The notes under the pieces were generated by a model, which had not been told where the DNA came from, did no database searches, and saw only the letters and a list, made by a program, of their open reading frames with translations. From Haplosporangium gracile (Eukaryota > Mortierellomycota > Mortierellomycetes > Mortierellales > Mortierellaceae): 57,603 nucleotides of DNA. Position 1 is the first letter of the stretch. Each line of letters opens with the position of its first letter. Below are positions 1 through 12,939 of this stretch, piece by piece. The position numbers and the translations under genes were made by a program. The stretch is taken from NCBI GenBank assembly GCA_015499985.1, contig JAAAUF010000038.1, positions 31,098 through 88,700 on the forward strand, read 5' to 3'.

Positions 1-125
1 GCCCCTCGTCTGCCTGCCTGCCTGCGTGCCGTGCCAAGAACACAATAAAGGAGGGCTGCTTGCTACCAAAGAACACTCATTACAACAACCGATACCAGGA
101 CAAACCAGGACACTTTTTTTTCGCC

Positions 126-3100
126 ATGCACCCATATCTGTTCTTCTATTTTCTCGGCGGCTTGACCTTTATCCCTTTGACCCTCCTCCTTGTCTTCGCC
201 GTCCTATGGATACGTCTGCCTGCAGTCGACCCTAGCCTGCCTCGCCCCGCAGACATGCCATCCCTACATACCCTCCAGGACCAGATCGAACGGGATACTG
301 CAAAGGCCATCCACAGCAGTAGCAGCAGTGCCGGTGATGCGCCATCTGCTTTGTCACTATCAACGCCCACGGGCCTCGACAAGAACGGGAGCATCCGCAA
401 AAGGAGGTCTGCACGTAAACCAGATCAACACCTCAAATCCCAAGCCATGTCATCATCATCCTCCCTTGCCTCTGGCACCGCTTCTATCAACACCATCCCC
501 TCTGCGACAGCCCGGCTACACAAGACCACAGTCAGTGATAGCAACGACAACAGCGACGACAGCGACAGTTCGTCGGATGATCAGGACGACCATGGCGAGG
601 AAGATACCCTCGCTGACGGCGATTCGGCTGCGACTCTCAGTCTCAAGGCTGTTGTTGCAAGGGAGCCGGATATTTTGATGCAAGCTGACCCCAATCTCAA
701 CAAAGAAGGCTACGTTCGCATGACGCGTGTCCCACGGCTTGGCCCCGCAACAGAATCCATCTCCGACTACATGACCAACATCCTCTTCCAGCCAAAGAAT
801 GCTCGCCCCAAGGATTCGTATTATGCCGTACTCCGCTACGATACATTGTTCCTTTACGAGAGTGACCAGCAACGCGACTGCAAGTCCGTCGTGCCCATGA
901 ATTTGTATGAAGTCAAGATCTTTCCTAGGAATTTACCCGACAACGAGGTCTTCAACAAGGAGCATCCTATCCAGATTAAGCGGAAACCAGACGCCCTAGC
1001 CTCTGCCGGTGCTCAGGACAATGGCCAAGACGAATATTACATCTTTATCCACACACCTGTGGTCAAAGAGGACTGGTGAGTTGTTCTTTTATCACGCTGT
1101 TGCTCTGGTGGTTGCTGCCTGTCACAAGCAAAAAGAAAGTGAAGACATGTGCAAAGGTGACTGGCTGGTTGACTGACTGCCAGGGAACGTCCATTCTGCA
1201 TGGGCCGCTTCGTATTACACCCACTAGGTACCTCGCACTGCTGCATGCATCCAAACTGAGAAAGCCTGGAACAAAGCAAAAGATTCAGGACAAGGCCCAG
1301 TTTGACTCAGAGGCGATTCAGAACCACATCCGCATCATTCATTCCGACAAGCACCACGAACACACCCGTTGGTTCAATTCCTTCCTGGGACGAATCTTCT
1401 TGGGCGTCTACAAGACTAAGAAAATCGAGGAGATCTTTATCCAAAAAATCACCCGCAAGACCCTCAAGCTAAAGCGGCCTTCCTTCCTTGGCGAGATCAA
1501 GGTCCGCTCCTTCCAAGTCGGCCACAGCATCCCCTATATCACACGGACCAAGCTGCATGAACTTGCCCCCAACGGAGAGCTCTCTTCCGAGTTCCATCTC
1601 TCCTACCGTGGCGGTGTCCGTGTCGAGATCGAGGTTGACGTGGGTCTCGGACTGGCCACGCTCAAGCCCGTCAAGATGACCATCGTTCTCGCCGTCTTGG
1701 TCAAGTCGATCGCTGGAATGATGACGCTCAAGATCAAGGCCCCGCCAACCAATCGTTTCTGGATCGGGTTTCAGGAGCCACCTGAGATGGACATGGTGAT
1801 TGAGCCCATCGTCGCCGATAAAGCCATCAAACTGAACATGGTCCTCACTGCTATCGAGTCCAAAATCAAAGAGGCGATGGTTGAAGCGATCGTACTGCCC
1901 AATATGGACGACACTCCCTTCTTTGACTCTCACGGTACTGGTGGAATCTTTGAAGGCGACGAGGACATTTCCTCAGAGACGGCCGAGGAAAGCGATGCCG
2001 AATCGATGTTGATGGGCAGGGCAGGAAAGTCGGGACATAGGAGATCAGCTGGAGATCGCCGCGACAGCGTGAGCTCTTTCAATTCAGAGCACGCTCCGCC
2101 TAAGCTGGATGGCAGCGAGCGTAAGTTGTCATGGAGCTCTGCAGGAACGGAGTCTGACATTGACCCCGAGTCCGTCCCAATAGCAACAACACCGCCAAGC
2201 AGCATCTACCTCCAGCAGAACAATAGCAGCAGCACTAATGCCGTGTCCATGACCCATACAACGACGCCCATTGCTGCTACTATGGCAGCCAAGTTCAAGC
2301 GCTTCTCTCAGGCCCATTTCCCATCCAAATCGACAGAGTCATTGGCCGAGGCATCCAAACTCAACACCAAACCTACAGTCGCCACTTCAATTGCAACAGC
2401 CATCAGGACATCGCCTGCAGGCACCTCACACTCTGTCAATTCGTCCAACCCAGGAAAATTGTCGTCGGCCATCCCCAAGCTGAATGTAATCAGCGACTCC
2501 TCTGAGTCGGCAGGACCCAGGATCTTTGCTTCGTCTCCCTCGAATGGACCTGCCAAGAAGGATTCCTCAAACTCATTGAGACGCCTCGCCAGCCTAGAGT
2601 CACCAGCCAGCGATGAATCTGAGAGTAGCGCCGATAGTGCCGAAAATGTGGCAACACTTACAGGAAACAACCCCGTCTACCAATCGCTCCAAAGTACAGT
2701 CGAGCCAAGTGAGAACAAGGACGGCGCATCTCGACAGGCTCGTCGTACCGAGTTTGACACCTTTCCTCGTTCAAACGCCTCACGAGGATTAGATACGACA
2801 AATGGACAGGCTGTTGGGAACAGGAAGGAGACTAATGGCACCGGCGGCAGCGGTATGTCGTCGTTTTCGTCGCACATTGGCATTGCAGGTATCCTGGACG
2901 GCAAACGATCAAGGACCAACTCGATTTCAGGAACAGCCATGACCGTTCAGAGCAACTTGGCCAACTTGTTCTCCTCCGAGCGTCGAAACAAAAAGAACCA
3001 AAACAAGAGCGACAACAGCACAGGCGATGGCTACGGCAACAATAACAAGACTGAACAGGATACTACCAAAGCTATAAACAGCAATAACAATGGCCACACC

Positions 3101-3835
3101 AAGGATCATGGCAGGAAAAACAGCGGCGACAGCCTCTTATCCTTTAAGGCGAAGAAGGACTTATTGTTGAAAAAGATCACGAGCAACAGCAGCGCGAACA
3201 GCAACCAGAGCGAAGAGGAACATGACGGTGCAGGTATCAAGAGCCTGTCATCCAAGTTCTCACTGGACGATCTTCGCGTTGGTGGACTGTTGGACCATCG
3301 CAGGAGAGGCAGCCTACCTGCTCAGAATGGCAAGGCCGGTCAAAAACAGACAACTGCAGCTACCGACTCCTCACCATTACATACCTTGGACCAGCTACAG
3401 GAACACCAGGAGCAGCGAGAGCAGCAGGAGCACGAACAGGGGTCACCACAACGTCAAGAGCCAGGCCGCAGGGGTTTGGAGCGGTCGATGTCCAGCACGG
3501 CAGTGTCAAGTCCTCGGAATGTGGACCTGTACCCCCTAGGCAAGCCCTTTGAAAGATCATCGCCTTCACTTCGTTCCTCACCTGCAATTTCAGACGACAC
3601 GGTGGACAACCAACCATTGAGTGCCGCAGTCGCGTCGTCGAAGACGGTACCACTCACGTCAGGGTCTACGGGCTCGTCTCGTTCGTCGTCGTCGTCTTCG
3701 TCAACATCAAGATATCTGCAGGAGAAATCGCAGGCTGCGCTTGGAGCGACCAAGGCTTGGATGAAGCGTTCCTTAGACGATCGGCGGATGAGCGAGGACG
3801 ACCCCTTGCTCTCTGGCAAAATGCGCCTGGACTAA
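126..3835 (+). CDS. NVJ2: PH and SMP domain lipid-transfer protein, Nvj2/TEX2-like
   Basis: Two exons, 126-1075 and 1228-3835, encode about 1185 residues. The GTGAG...TAG junction keeps phase and rebuilds a Trp codon. An N-terminal hydrophobic segment (about residues 3-32, starting MHPYLFFYFLGG) is a membrane anchor. A PH-like region follows (about 195-316, with YYAVLRYDTLFLYES), then an SMP/synaptotagmin-like lipid-binding domain (about 335-545, including RWFNSFLGRIFLGVY and PPTNRFWIGF). The last 600 residues are Ser/Asn-rich and look disordered. Known TM-PH-SMP proteins (yeast Nvj2, animal TEX2) sit in the ER at contact sites and move lipids such as ceramide; the role here is inferred from that family. 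I chose the ATG at 126 because it begins the membrane segment. An in-frame ATG at 60 would add 22 residues. Confidence 0.85.
1076..1227 (+). other. intron of the NVJ2-like gene
   Basis: This 152-nt intron has donor GTGAGT and acceptor CACTAG. Removing it joins the end of the PH region to the start of the SMP region in frame. Reading through would give Ser/Thr/Cys-rich sequence unlike either domain. Confidence 0.85.
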
Positions 3836-4510
3836 GCGCGTTTGAACTGTACATAGTTGAAAAAATAAATAGCGATCCACCAACCATTTCATCCTGACAG
3901 CCAAGCCACCTTTCTTTTAACTTTTTTCCACAGCTCATAATCTCGTATCTGTTCTTGACCCACGTTTGTGTCGACTCCCATCGTTCTCTTCTCACTAAGT
4001 CCCCTCTTCCCTTCTTCCTCGCTGGGGGATCAACTTGTCGTCGACGCCCACGCCTCCTTCACTCACTCACTCACTCACTCATTCCATTTACGTCCTCAGC
4101 ATACCACACTCACATCTCAACTCAACCACAGTCCAACTTTGTCGATTACCTTCCTCCTGACGCCTCCCCCCCCCCCTCCCACTCGCATCCACGTAACGAC
4201 AAACGCGCTGCAATCACCCGTCAACCACAGCAACCCAATCCAGAACAACAGCCCACTAAGGACGCAGCACTACAAAGTTCTATACGTTCACCCTTGCCCA
4301 GGCAAGGTACGAAGACCTTGCACAACAGTCGCTCATCAGCACACAAGTATGTTCAACACTATCGACCGCGCCTGGTAACGATAATGACTGAAAGGCTGAT
4401 CGCTTTCTTCCTTTGTTCTTTTTCTTTGTTCTTTTAACTTTGTTTCTCATCTTTTGTCCTTGTTCTTTCATAAGCGCAGATCTCGCGCCCTTCTCTTTGT
4501 CTAGCCTCGA
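3836..4510. promoter_or_regulatory. intergenic region and SAC3 promoter/5' UTR
   Basis: No gene is seen here. An A/T-rich AAAAATAAAT stretch near 3858 is a plausible polyadenylation signal for the upstream gene. From about 3960 the plus strand is pyrimidine-rich, with an (ACTC)n run at 4061-4081 and a ten-C run near 4168. A short upstream frame begins with ATG at 4348 and runs into a possible 5'-UTR intron (GTAACG near 4376, acceptor TCTAG near 4504) just before the SAC3 ATG. It cannot be joined in frame to SAC3, so at most it is a leader uORF. Confidence 0.4.
4061..4081. repeat. (ACTC)n microsatellite
   Basis: About five perfect ACTC units lie in the pyrimidine-rich promoter upstream of SAC3. 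Confidence 0.9.
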
Positions 4511-7500
4511 ATGAACTTCAACATGAACCCCACGTCCGGCAACGCATTCGGAAGTGCATTCGGTGGTCAGGGCATGACCTTTGGAGGAGGAAACAATGGC
4601 AACACGCACAACATCAACCCGAATGGAAGCGCATTCGCCAGCACAAGACCCGGAGGAGGAGGAAGCGCATTCGGTAACGCCGGTACTGGCGGTGGCGGCG
4701 GTTCCCCCAGCGCGTTTGGAGCGTTTGGAGGCGGAAACAGTGGCGCAAGTGCTTTCAACAATAACACCACAGTAAACGCCAGTGGAGCTCCAGGAGCAGC
4801 CTTTAACAGCGGAGGCAGTTTCAACTCGTATAACCAGTCCGCACCAGGTCAGAACCAGTTTGGGGCAACCGATGGTCATTCTGACAACTCTCGAGGACGG
4901 GGCAGAGGTCGTGGCGGCAACAGCAGCTACAGAGGCGGTCGTGGAGGAGGCAACCGAGGAAGCGCCAATATGACGTATGTGGCCCCAGGATTGTCGATTA
5001 ACCACGGTCAACAGCAACAGCAACACCAACCACAAAACAGATCTCAGCTCTCGTCTGTCTTCACTGCAGGGTCACCAGGCGGAGAGTCCGATTTAGCATT
5101 TTCTACGGCAGGATCCAACCGTGGTGGTGGTCGCGGAGGTTATTCTGGCAGCCCCAGAGGACGTGGACGCGGTGGTGCTGCAGGAGTTCCAGGACAATTC
5201 AGGTCGATCCAATGGCGTCCTACTGATGGCGCTCAGAGCAATTCTACCAACCAAGGATCCGACTCTGCCATGGCAATGGATAGCACTTCCGACATTTCAA
5301 ATAGTGCCTCGCCATCCGCCGTCAATACTTCATCATCCGGCGGTCCTGGAAGTTTACAGCAGCATGCTGCCTTTTCTGCCTTTGGAGCTGCCGGACAGAG
5401 CACGGGATTTGGGGGTGCCAACCAGAGCACGGGATTCAGTGGTAATAACCAGAATGCAGGATTCGCTAGCAGTAATCAGAATGCAGGGTTCGCTCAGCAA
5501 ACGGGAGCAGGGTCAGGGTTCGTAAGCTCGTTCTTCAACAAGGAGCGGACTCCGGCTGCCTCAACCGCTACACCTGCGCCTGCGTTCCAGGGTAGCAATT
5601 CAGGAAGCGCCTTTGGCATACATACTTCCGTGCCAGCAGCAGGAAGCTCTACGACTTCAGCCTTTTCATCCGCTATAACCGCACCTCAAGGCTTGACAGC
5701 TTCGACTTTCAGAAAGGGAGGGTTTACTAGCAGCTCACCAAGTATTCAGGACGACTCGATCTTTGCGACTCCCACCTCTCGACCCGTCTCATCATCATCC
5801 ACATCCCATCCAGGCCAGCCTACATTCACACCATCAGCCAAGGCTTCACCCTCCACGACCGACAACTCCGCATCACGACAGATCTCTGGCAGTACCGAGG
5901 ATGCAGACAGTCGATTGAATCGATTCTCTACGAATACCCTTAGTGCCAAAGAATTTGAGAAGGTTCGATCCCATTGTTTGAAGAATATTTTGTTGTTGTT
6001 TGAATCGTGTTTTGCTTTGCTGTCGGTATATGATCCACTGTATATCGTTTATTTCACTTTCTTTCGTGCATTTTGCAACATTTTCTGTCCACAACATACC
6101 ATGTCAAGGATGCTGGACGACCTTCCAACATAAATGCAACCTTGACCTTCGATTTTCTTTCGCTCCCCCATTATTCCTGCGAAACCCGTCTGACCTCGCG
6201 TAATGAATACACCTTGCCTCCTTCTTTGTCCCCCTTTTCCAAACATTCTCGCCATATCTCGGATACTTGGTATCATCGTTTCACTCAACCGACCCGTATA
6301 TCTCACGGAAATCACCCCTTTCCCTCTCAACACTCTGGGTCCAATCATGGACACGCTCAGCTGAAAGACAAGCGTGAGCAGGAACGACAAGACGCCATCC
6401 GGGCAGGCCTTATCCCAGACCCGGATAAACCACGACGACTGGAAGATGCCATCACGTTCGTCGGCACCTGCATGGACATGTGTCCAGAATTCGAGCGCCA
6501 CGAGCGGGAATTCCAGATCAACGTCGAAAAATTCGAAAAGGTGCGGCGCTGGCTTGCCTTGATTCTTTTTTATTACTTGGATGTACTGCACCGGATGCAT
6601 TGATGTTTACCTTAACAATTCATCTTGATATACTTTTTGCAGATCCCAGGAACAGAGAAAATCGACCACCTCAGAGCCGTTAAGGCATACGCAAGGCCCG
6701 CCGCAGGAAAGGAGCAACCTTTGCCATCAGATGTTCGCCCTCCGACAGTCTTGCTGGTAAGTTTGTCATCAATTTATTAACATATGTAAAATTTGCGGCA
6801 TGTATGTGTAGGCAGTTTCTAACATGCAGTGGTATTTCCATCGCGCGACTAGTCGACACTCGACTACCTCATCAACCAAATTGTTGGCGAGAACGACTTG
6901 GCCGACTCCCACTTTTTTGTGCGCGACCGAACACGTTCTATCAGACAAGATTTTACATTGCAGAACAACAGAGGCCTCGAGGCCATTCGGGCACACGAGA
7001 TAATTGCCCGTTATCATATTCTTTGCATGCATCAACTGTGCGAGAATAAGGGTTTCAGTGATCAGCAAGAGATGGAACAGCTGAGGAAAGGTATGGATGG
7101 CATCAGGATTGTGTTACAGGCATTTGTCACAACCAAGTGACATGTACCCATCGCAGCTAACGTCCTCAACGTTTTTGTTATTTGTGAAAATAGTTCTTAC
7201 AAGTTTGCAGGAGTTCTACGACGACATGAGGTCGGAGGGCATTCCCTGTCCAAACGAAGCCGAGTTCAGAGCTTACCATATGTTAAGTCATCTTCGAGAC
7301 CCAGACATGATCCGTCAAGCACAACGGCTTCCTCTGCACATCTTCCGGGACCCCTACATTCAGGTGGCGGCAGAAATCCATGCGTTGACCAGGCGCAACA
7401 ACGACATCCACAGGCGAGCCAAGATCCAGTCGGAGGCCTCTCCAAATTTCTTCAGTCGGTTTTTCAAGCTAGTCGCAGGGGCGCCGACCACGTATCTCAT

Positions 7501-10500
7501 GGCTTGTCTGTTGGAGGTCAATTTTGCCGAGATCCGCAAAGGAGCTCTGAAGGCAATGAACAAGTGTTACCTCGATCAACACGACGGTTTTCCGGTGGAA
7601 GACTTGGTGGCAATTCTGGGATTTGACAATGCTGAGGAGTGCATGGCCAACTGTGAGGAATATGGCCTCGCCCTGGCCATGGACCGGAACGCAGTCATCT
7701 TTGGAAGGAAAGATCCCGCCACTCGCCGCCGTATCTTTAAAGGTACGTTAAATGGTCTATTAATATATGACTGAAGTCATCTTGCTTATGAAAAACCTTG
7801 ATGCTAATAACTATTTGGCTTACAACACCATTACACCATTAGAAGGATCGCTGGCGATGAAGCAACATCGCAACGAAAGGATTGTCGAGGCTAAGAGACA
7901 GAACTATACGGCCGCTCAAATCATTTATGGCACGACTCCACCTCCACAACCGATCAATGCTATCTCTAACGCGCCACAGGCAATCGGCCCTTCCGCCGCA
8001 AGACCGACTGCCGCCCAGCCCTTGCAAGGACGCACATCTGCCAGCGCGGCATTACGGCAAAGTACACAAACATTGACGGCTAAAGGGTCTTCAACAGGAG
8101 CCGCGTCTTCACCAGCGTCAACAACGACAATATCTCAGCCCGCAACAAGTATTAAGTCAAGCGGGATCTTTGACTTTGGTCTGGGTGGAGCAGCAACACC
8201 ACAGCGCAACGGAGTGACCACCTCAGCCGCCTCAACTCAGGGATCGTTGTTGCCGTCCGTGTTCTCCGCTGCAGCTACGGTTACTCATGGCGCAGCAGCA
8301 GCAGCCATACCGCTTTTCAACCAAGGATTCAGCAATGCGACAACGTCCTCCTCTGTTGCACCGCCAGTACGTGGCCAGCAGTCTGTGACCAGTACAGCAA
8401 ACAACGTCAGGCAGCCTGCGTCCTTATTTACAAACCCAGCTGCCGCAGGAATCAACCCATCAGGATTTAGTGTCTCGGCACCTCCAGTCAGCACGTTGAT
8501 GACCGCATCAACATCAAGCGCCTTCACACCAGCCTTAACAAGCGGCGTCTCGTCAACTACAGGAACTCCAGCCCAATCATCGACCTTTATATTCAAAACG
8601 CCCGAAACAAGATCTCCAGCAACAGCAAGCCCCTTCAACTTTAACGCAACAGGTCAAACACCAGCATCCAATGTAGTACCTTCTTTATCTCTCGCTCCGA
8701 CTTTGGGCGGCATTGCAACCAGCACATCGAAATCACCCGGCGCTATCAGTATCCCTCCGATCTCAGCAGTTGTTTCTGTGCAACCACCGACACCCACACG
8801 ATCTTCGCTCTTCACCACACCACCTCCTCTCTCACCCTCGTCAACTCCCAAATCAGATGTAACCAGGATTGTCACAAAACGTGGACGGATCTACCCGCGA
8901 CCAGTCGTTGAATCTATAGTCAAGGAGCTTTTAGATTCGGAAACAGATCGCCTCATTCGAATGACAGCAGCGCAGATGTCCCAAGAACTGGTAGTTGAGC
9001 GATCTGTCCGTCGGGCAAAGGAGAGACAGGACACCATTCAGCGTGAGTCCATGCGGCTTATGACCGAAGTGGTGACTCAAATTGCCGAAGAGACGATCGA
9101 GGAGATCCTAGCCGAGATTTATCGAGACACAAAAGTCCAGAGGCGAGTGGTTTCTCACTGGAGGTCGTTCACCGTCAAGTCTATCCAACGAGCTGAGGAA
9201 CTCCGGAGGCGTCAAGAGCACTTTTTGAGCAACGTTCGAGCGATGGGCAGCCGTGCAGGTCTCACCGATGCAGAACCCTGGACGGTCAAGGTTCGGGATC
9301 AGAACTCTGCCAGGCAACTGCCACGTACCGCCAAGGGCACTGGACAAGCTGCATCAGACATCCAGGGCATCAAGGCCATGGTGGCCTCCAACAAGCGAAA
9401 GCGACTTTTGAGCATTGGTCAGGAAGGCAGCCCAGATCTGGCCCTGGTGGCAGGTCTCAAGAAGGCTGCCGCGCCTAAGCAGGAAATGTGGGCACCCTTA
9501 CCTGTGCTTGAAATTGTGGAGAGCCGGTACAATAAAAGACCAGCAGCTGCAGCAGGAGATTCTACGTCAGAGGACCAGCAAGGTCCTCGCAAATCAGGAG
9601 GATTGACGAAGCGCCGCTGGAGACTGTTTGTCGGCACCCCCAACTTCAAGGAAACTACATCAAAATGGCTGCTTAGGAAGCTGGGAGTCGACATGAGCAG
9701 GCCAATCAAGCCTCAGCAACGATCAGGAACGATGGTGGCGGAACACCCAGGACGGACGGACTCTGAGACGTCAATGGACGTGATTGTCCATGGAAGCGAG
9801 GATGCTTCCGTCATGGACCTTTTGGGCATGTCCAAGTACGAGATCATGGAGACGGCAGCATTCATGTTTGAGTTTTCCAAGATCCCCTTTGCGGACCACG
9901 AGGCAACGGAGCAAGCCATGTAATATCTCATGAATGCCTAAATTCCTACAATCTTTGCGCTTTTTCACAATATGGACGACTGCTAACAAATGACTGGCAC
10001 CATCTTCATCACTTACTATAGTCGTCAATATTGGCTGTCGGAACGCGCAAGATTGGTCCGCTTCCTGTCGTGCTTCCCAAAGGTCAAGCAGCCAATTGTC
10101 TTTATTCTTTGGACAAGTTCTCCTGAGATTTGGGAGAGAATGTCTCCTCGGATGGTGGAATACCTTGAACTGAACGCGATGGTCAAATCCCCCAAGGCGC
10201 CGCTCCTCGGCTACCGATTTTTGAACATGGATATGTCGACGATGAAACTGGACCGGTTTGTGACCGGATCACTCGAATGGCTTGCAACTGAGACGAAGGA
10301 TTACTTCGAGGACCCTGCCGCTATGTTGTCGACCCTGCTGGACAAGTACAGGCCTATTTTCGAATGGGCTTTATGCCGGATCTCATTGGCAGAAGGGCCT
10401 TGGTACTCACAGTACGATGAGGAAGATGAGGAGGAGGCGAACATGTGGTTGCTGAAGCAGAAGCAGCGGAAGAAGCTGCAGGAGCAGAGGTTGTTGTTGA

Positions 10501-12149
10501 ATGGTGTCGGAGTAGGAGGCGCACAGCTAGGAAACGGAGATTTGGATCACATTGCCCCACCCAGGAACTTGTTTGTGGAGTCGGTGGAGACTGGGTTCAA
10601 CTTGGCTGTTCGGTTGTTCAACATGGAACTGGAGAACATTGCGCAAACTATCGAGGCCAAGGGACAAGGTGAGACGCGCGAAGGAGCCGCACAGGAAGGC
10701 CGTGTGAAGGATGCGATGGCACGGTTTATTCGTCAAGCCGAGTTGCCGGAGATGAAACCTGGATCAATTCTTGACAGGATCCACTTTGGCATGGACTCTA
10801 AGAGGTAAAGACAATGACTCTCTAATTGTATCTCGACAGTGTTCATTCTCATCGAAGGGGAGACTAACGCGTTGATTTTTCAAATGTTTTTTTTTAGTGC
10901 ATTCTGCGACTTTATGGATGTTTACCTCGCCACCTTAGGAGGACTTGCCAAGGAGTCACAGAATCAGGAAGCCAAGGCTACAATGCGCACCGAAATTTGG
11001 AAGCTACTCCGATCCTCCACAGAAGGTACTTTTGCATGCAGACTTGTTACACAGCTTCGCCCCAGTTCATTTGCATGCCAGATATCTGACCAAGATCTTT
11101 GTTTAACTTAATCAAAATAGACCGCGTTCCTCTGGAAGCAATTTTCAAACGCATCTCCAGCCAGGTATTGACGTGGATCAAAGCAGGCATTTTGGACACG
11201 GAGCGATTCAGCATTCGACTCAAAAAGTGGGAATCGCTGCGCAACTCTCTAGAGCACCAACAGAATCAATACCGCCAGCAACAACAGCAGCTGGACAATG
11301 TCGATTGGGAGGATGACAACGAGAGCGATCTGGGCAACAACGGGTGGGTGGGTCGTCAGCAGGGTCAGAATTCAGACATGTCGTTTACACCTTTGTTGAT
11401 CCATGACGAGGTGGATGTCGATGAGAACGTGTTTGATTTTGAAACGACGGCACAGAGCGAGGTCCGCATTTGGGAGAGGACAGTGGAGAAGCAGGCCCGC
11501 GAACGTGAGGAGAGGGCATTGGCTGTACCGGTGGAGACATCGTCATTGGCCGATCGGGCAGGATTGACAGTACCATCAGCAATTGCAGCGAACCGATTCG
11601 GAGACAGCCGCAAGCGACGAGCACCAGAGAGCCCTCGGTATGTCGTTTTTTATGATTGTTATGATTGCGTGTTCGTGTTTTCCAGCAAGAGGATAAGGAC
11701 TCTGTAACTAACGTGCGTGTTTTGATTTGTTCATATCTAGGGAAACACTGAAAAAATCCAGGATGCAGGCACGATCAGCACTGGGATTGAATAGAGACAA
11801 CGACGATGAGAATTTATTCAAGACATCGAACTCTCTCTCTCGCCCTTCCTCACCCCCTAATGGCACCGTCAGCAATACTGGCACAAATGGTACTTTGGAT
11901 GTCCTAAGCAACGGAACCGCCAGTCCAGGATTGTCGTCAAGTACAAGTCCATGGTCCTCGCCGCTGTCCAAGACAATCTCGCCTCTGTCGAGAGTATTGA
12001 CGCCATCTCCAACCGCACCCTCGTCAACATCGATTGCCTCTGCGTCGGGCACAACCTCTACTTCTTCACCGACTGTCGACCGCCTGGCACGGCTCCGCAA
12101 CTTGATCAAGGAGGTCAAGGCGACTACACATCTTCTCCCTCGATCCTAG
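4511..12149 (+). CDS. SAC3: Sac3/GANP-type nuclear mRNA export scaffold
   Basis: Ten exons: 4511-5962, 6361-6540, 6643-6756, 6853-7090, 7194-7742, 7843-9919, 10022-10804, 10898-11025, 11121-11637, 11741-12149. All junctions are phase-consistent and give about 2148 residues. The N-terminus (1-480) carries FG dipeptides and two RGG-type blocks (near 128-155 and 200-225). The Sac3 core spans about 485-845 and starts with TFVGTCMDMCPEFERHE, followed by IPGTEKIDHLRAVKAY and the winged-helix part. A second FG/ST-rich linker precedes a helical region (about 1217-1320) resembling the Sus1/centrin-binding CID of Sac3. The long C-terminal part resembles animal GANP/MCM3AP. In known systems Sac3 scaffolds TREX-2 at the nuclear pore and couples transcription to mRNA export. 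At 2148 residues it is GANP-sized, well above yeast Sac3 (about 1300). Confidence 0.88.
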
Positions 12150-12366
12150 ACCTGCACACACAAGCTCATACAGAGTAGTCCCACAATCAACAGCATCGTT
12201 ATGAAAAACAAGTGACATACAAAAATTGTATAATAAGAAATGGGTACTTTTAATCGCACCCCCTTGTTAGAATTGCTTAAGTTAAAGTTCCTCTCTCGCT
12301 CATAGATTCATATTCACACACTCGGGCTGTGTTGAGACTTGAGTGTGATGATTCTGGCTGACCATA

Positions 12367-12931
12367 CCAGACTTTGAAAAGTCAATTCTAATCGCCCATG
12401 GGAGCAGTCACAGGTATTTACAATATTTTTAATGGCATACAAGCCACCAAAAGTTGTACAATATTGCAGAAATACGCGATATTGTACATCTCTTTTCTCA
12501 TTAGCTTACAAGCCACACTGCCATTCATCGCCCACCATTTACACCTCTCCCATGCACAACCACCATGTCTTTCATTCGACAACGCGACCCCCTTTCCGTT
12601 AAGGAAGGCTACCATCCCCCAGAACGCAACACCGCCGACGACAACGAATCTACCGATGAGGATAATGACTCGACAGACGAAGAGCAGTTAACGCTCCGTA
12701 CCGCCATACAGAACTCGCTGCAGGATACCAATATTCACACCGCATGTCTTCAGCATGAGGGCACTCATTATTAGGAAGATACGAAGGAAAAGGAGTGGAA
12801 GAGAAAAGTGTTTGTTTATGCACATGTCACATGGGGGTTTTATTTTGAGTATCCAATCGCATACAAGCCGCTACAAGCCACAGGCTGAACGATTAAAAGT
12901 TATGCGATTAGAGGGACTTTTCAAAGTCTGG
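12367..12931. mobile_element. MITE-like non-autonomous DNA transposon with terminal inverted repeats
   Basis: A 29-bp left end (12367-12395, starting CCAGACTTTGAAAAGTC) is matched by its inverted copy at 12904-12931 (ending GACTTTTCAAAGTCTGG), with about 25 positions paired and a 1-nt indel. Both sides are flanked by ATA (12364-12366 and 12932-12934), a possible 3-bp target-site duplication. Four same-orientation copies of ACAAGCC lie near the ends (about 12439, 12508, 12863, 12874), as in subterminal transposase-binding repeats. A perfect 10-bp inverted pair (12455-12464 and 12479-12488) forms a hairpin. The element is 565 bp and encodes no transposase, so it would need one in trans. The superfamily is not assigned: a 3-bp duplication suggests PIF/Harbinger, but ATA is not its usual TWA target. 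Confidence 0.7.
12565..12774 (+). CDS. 69-codon acidic frame inside the MITE-like element
   Basis: The frame starts at an ATG in good context (ACCACCATGTC) and encodes a charged peptide with a repeated D/E-N-D-S-T pattern (residues about 24-40), then a short amphipathic stretch (LTLRTAIQNSLQ). I recognise no domain. Because it lies wholly between the terminal inverted repeats, it may be the leftover 5' end of an ORF carried by the autonomous parent. It could also be a chance frame. Confidence 0.3.
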   Translation: MSFIRQRDPLSVKEGYHPPERNTADDNESTDEDNDSTDEEQLTLRTAIQNSLQDTNIHTACLQHEGTHY

Positions 12932-12939
12932 ATAGGGCT

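Noticed and set aside
1076..1227. In-frame coding reading of this segment as part of the SMP protein
   Set aside because: It encodes an unrelated Trp/Leu/Lys-rich stretch. Splicing at GTGAGT/CTAG joins both domains in phase.
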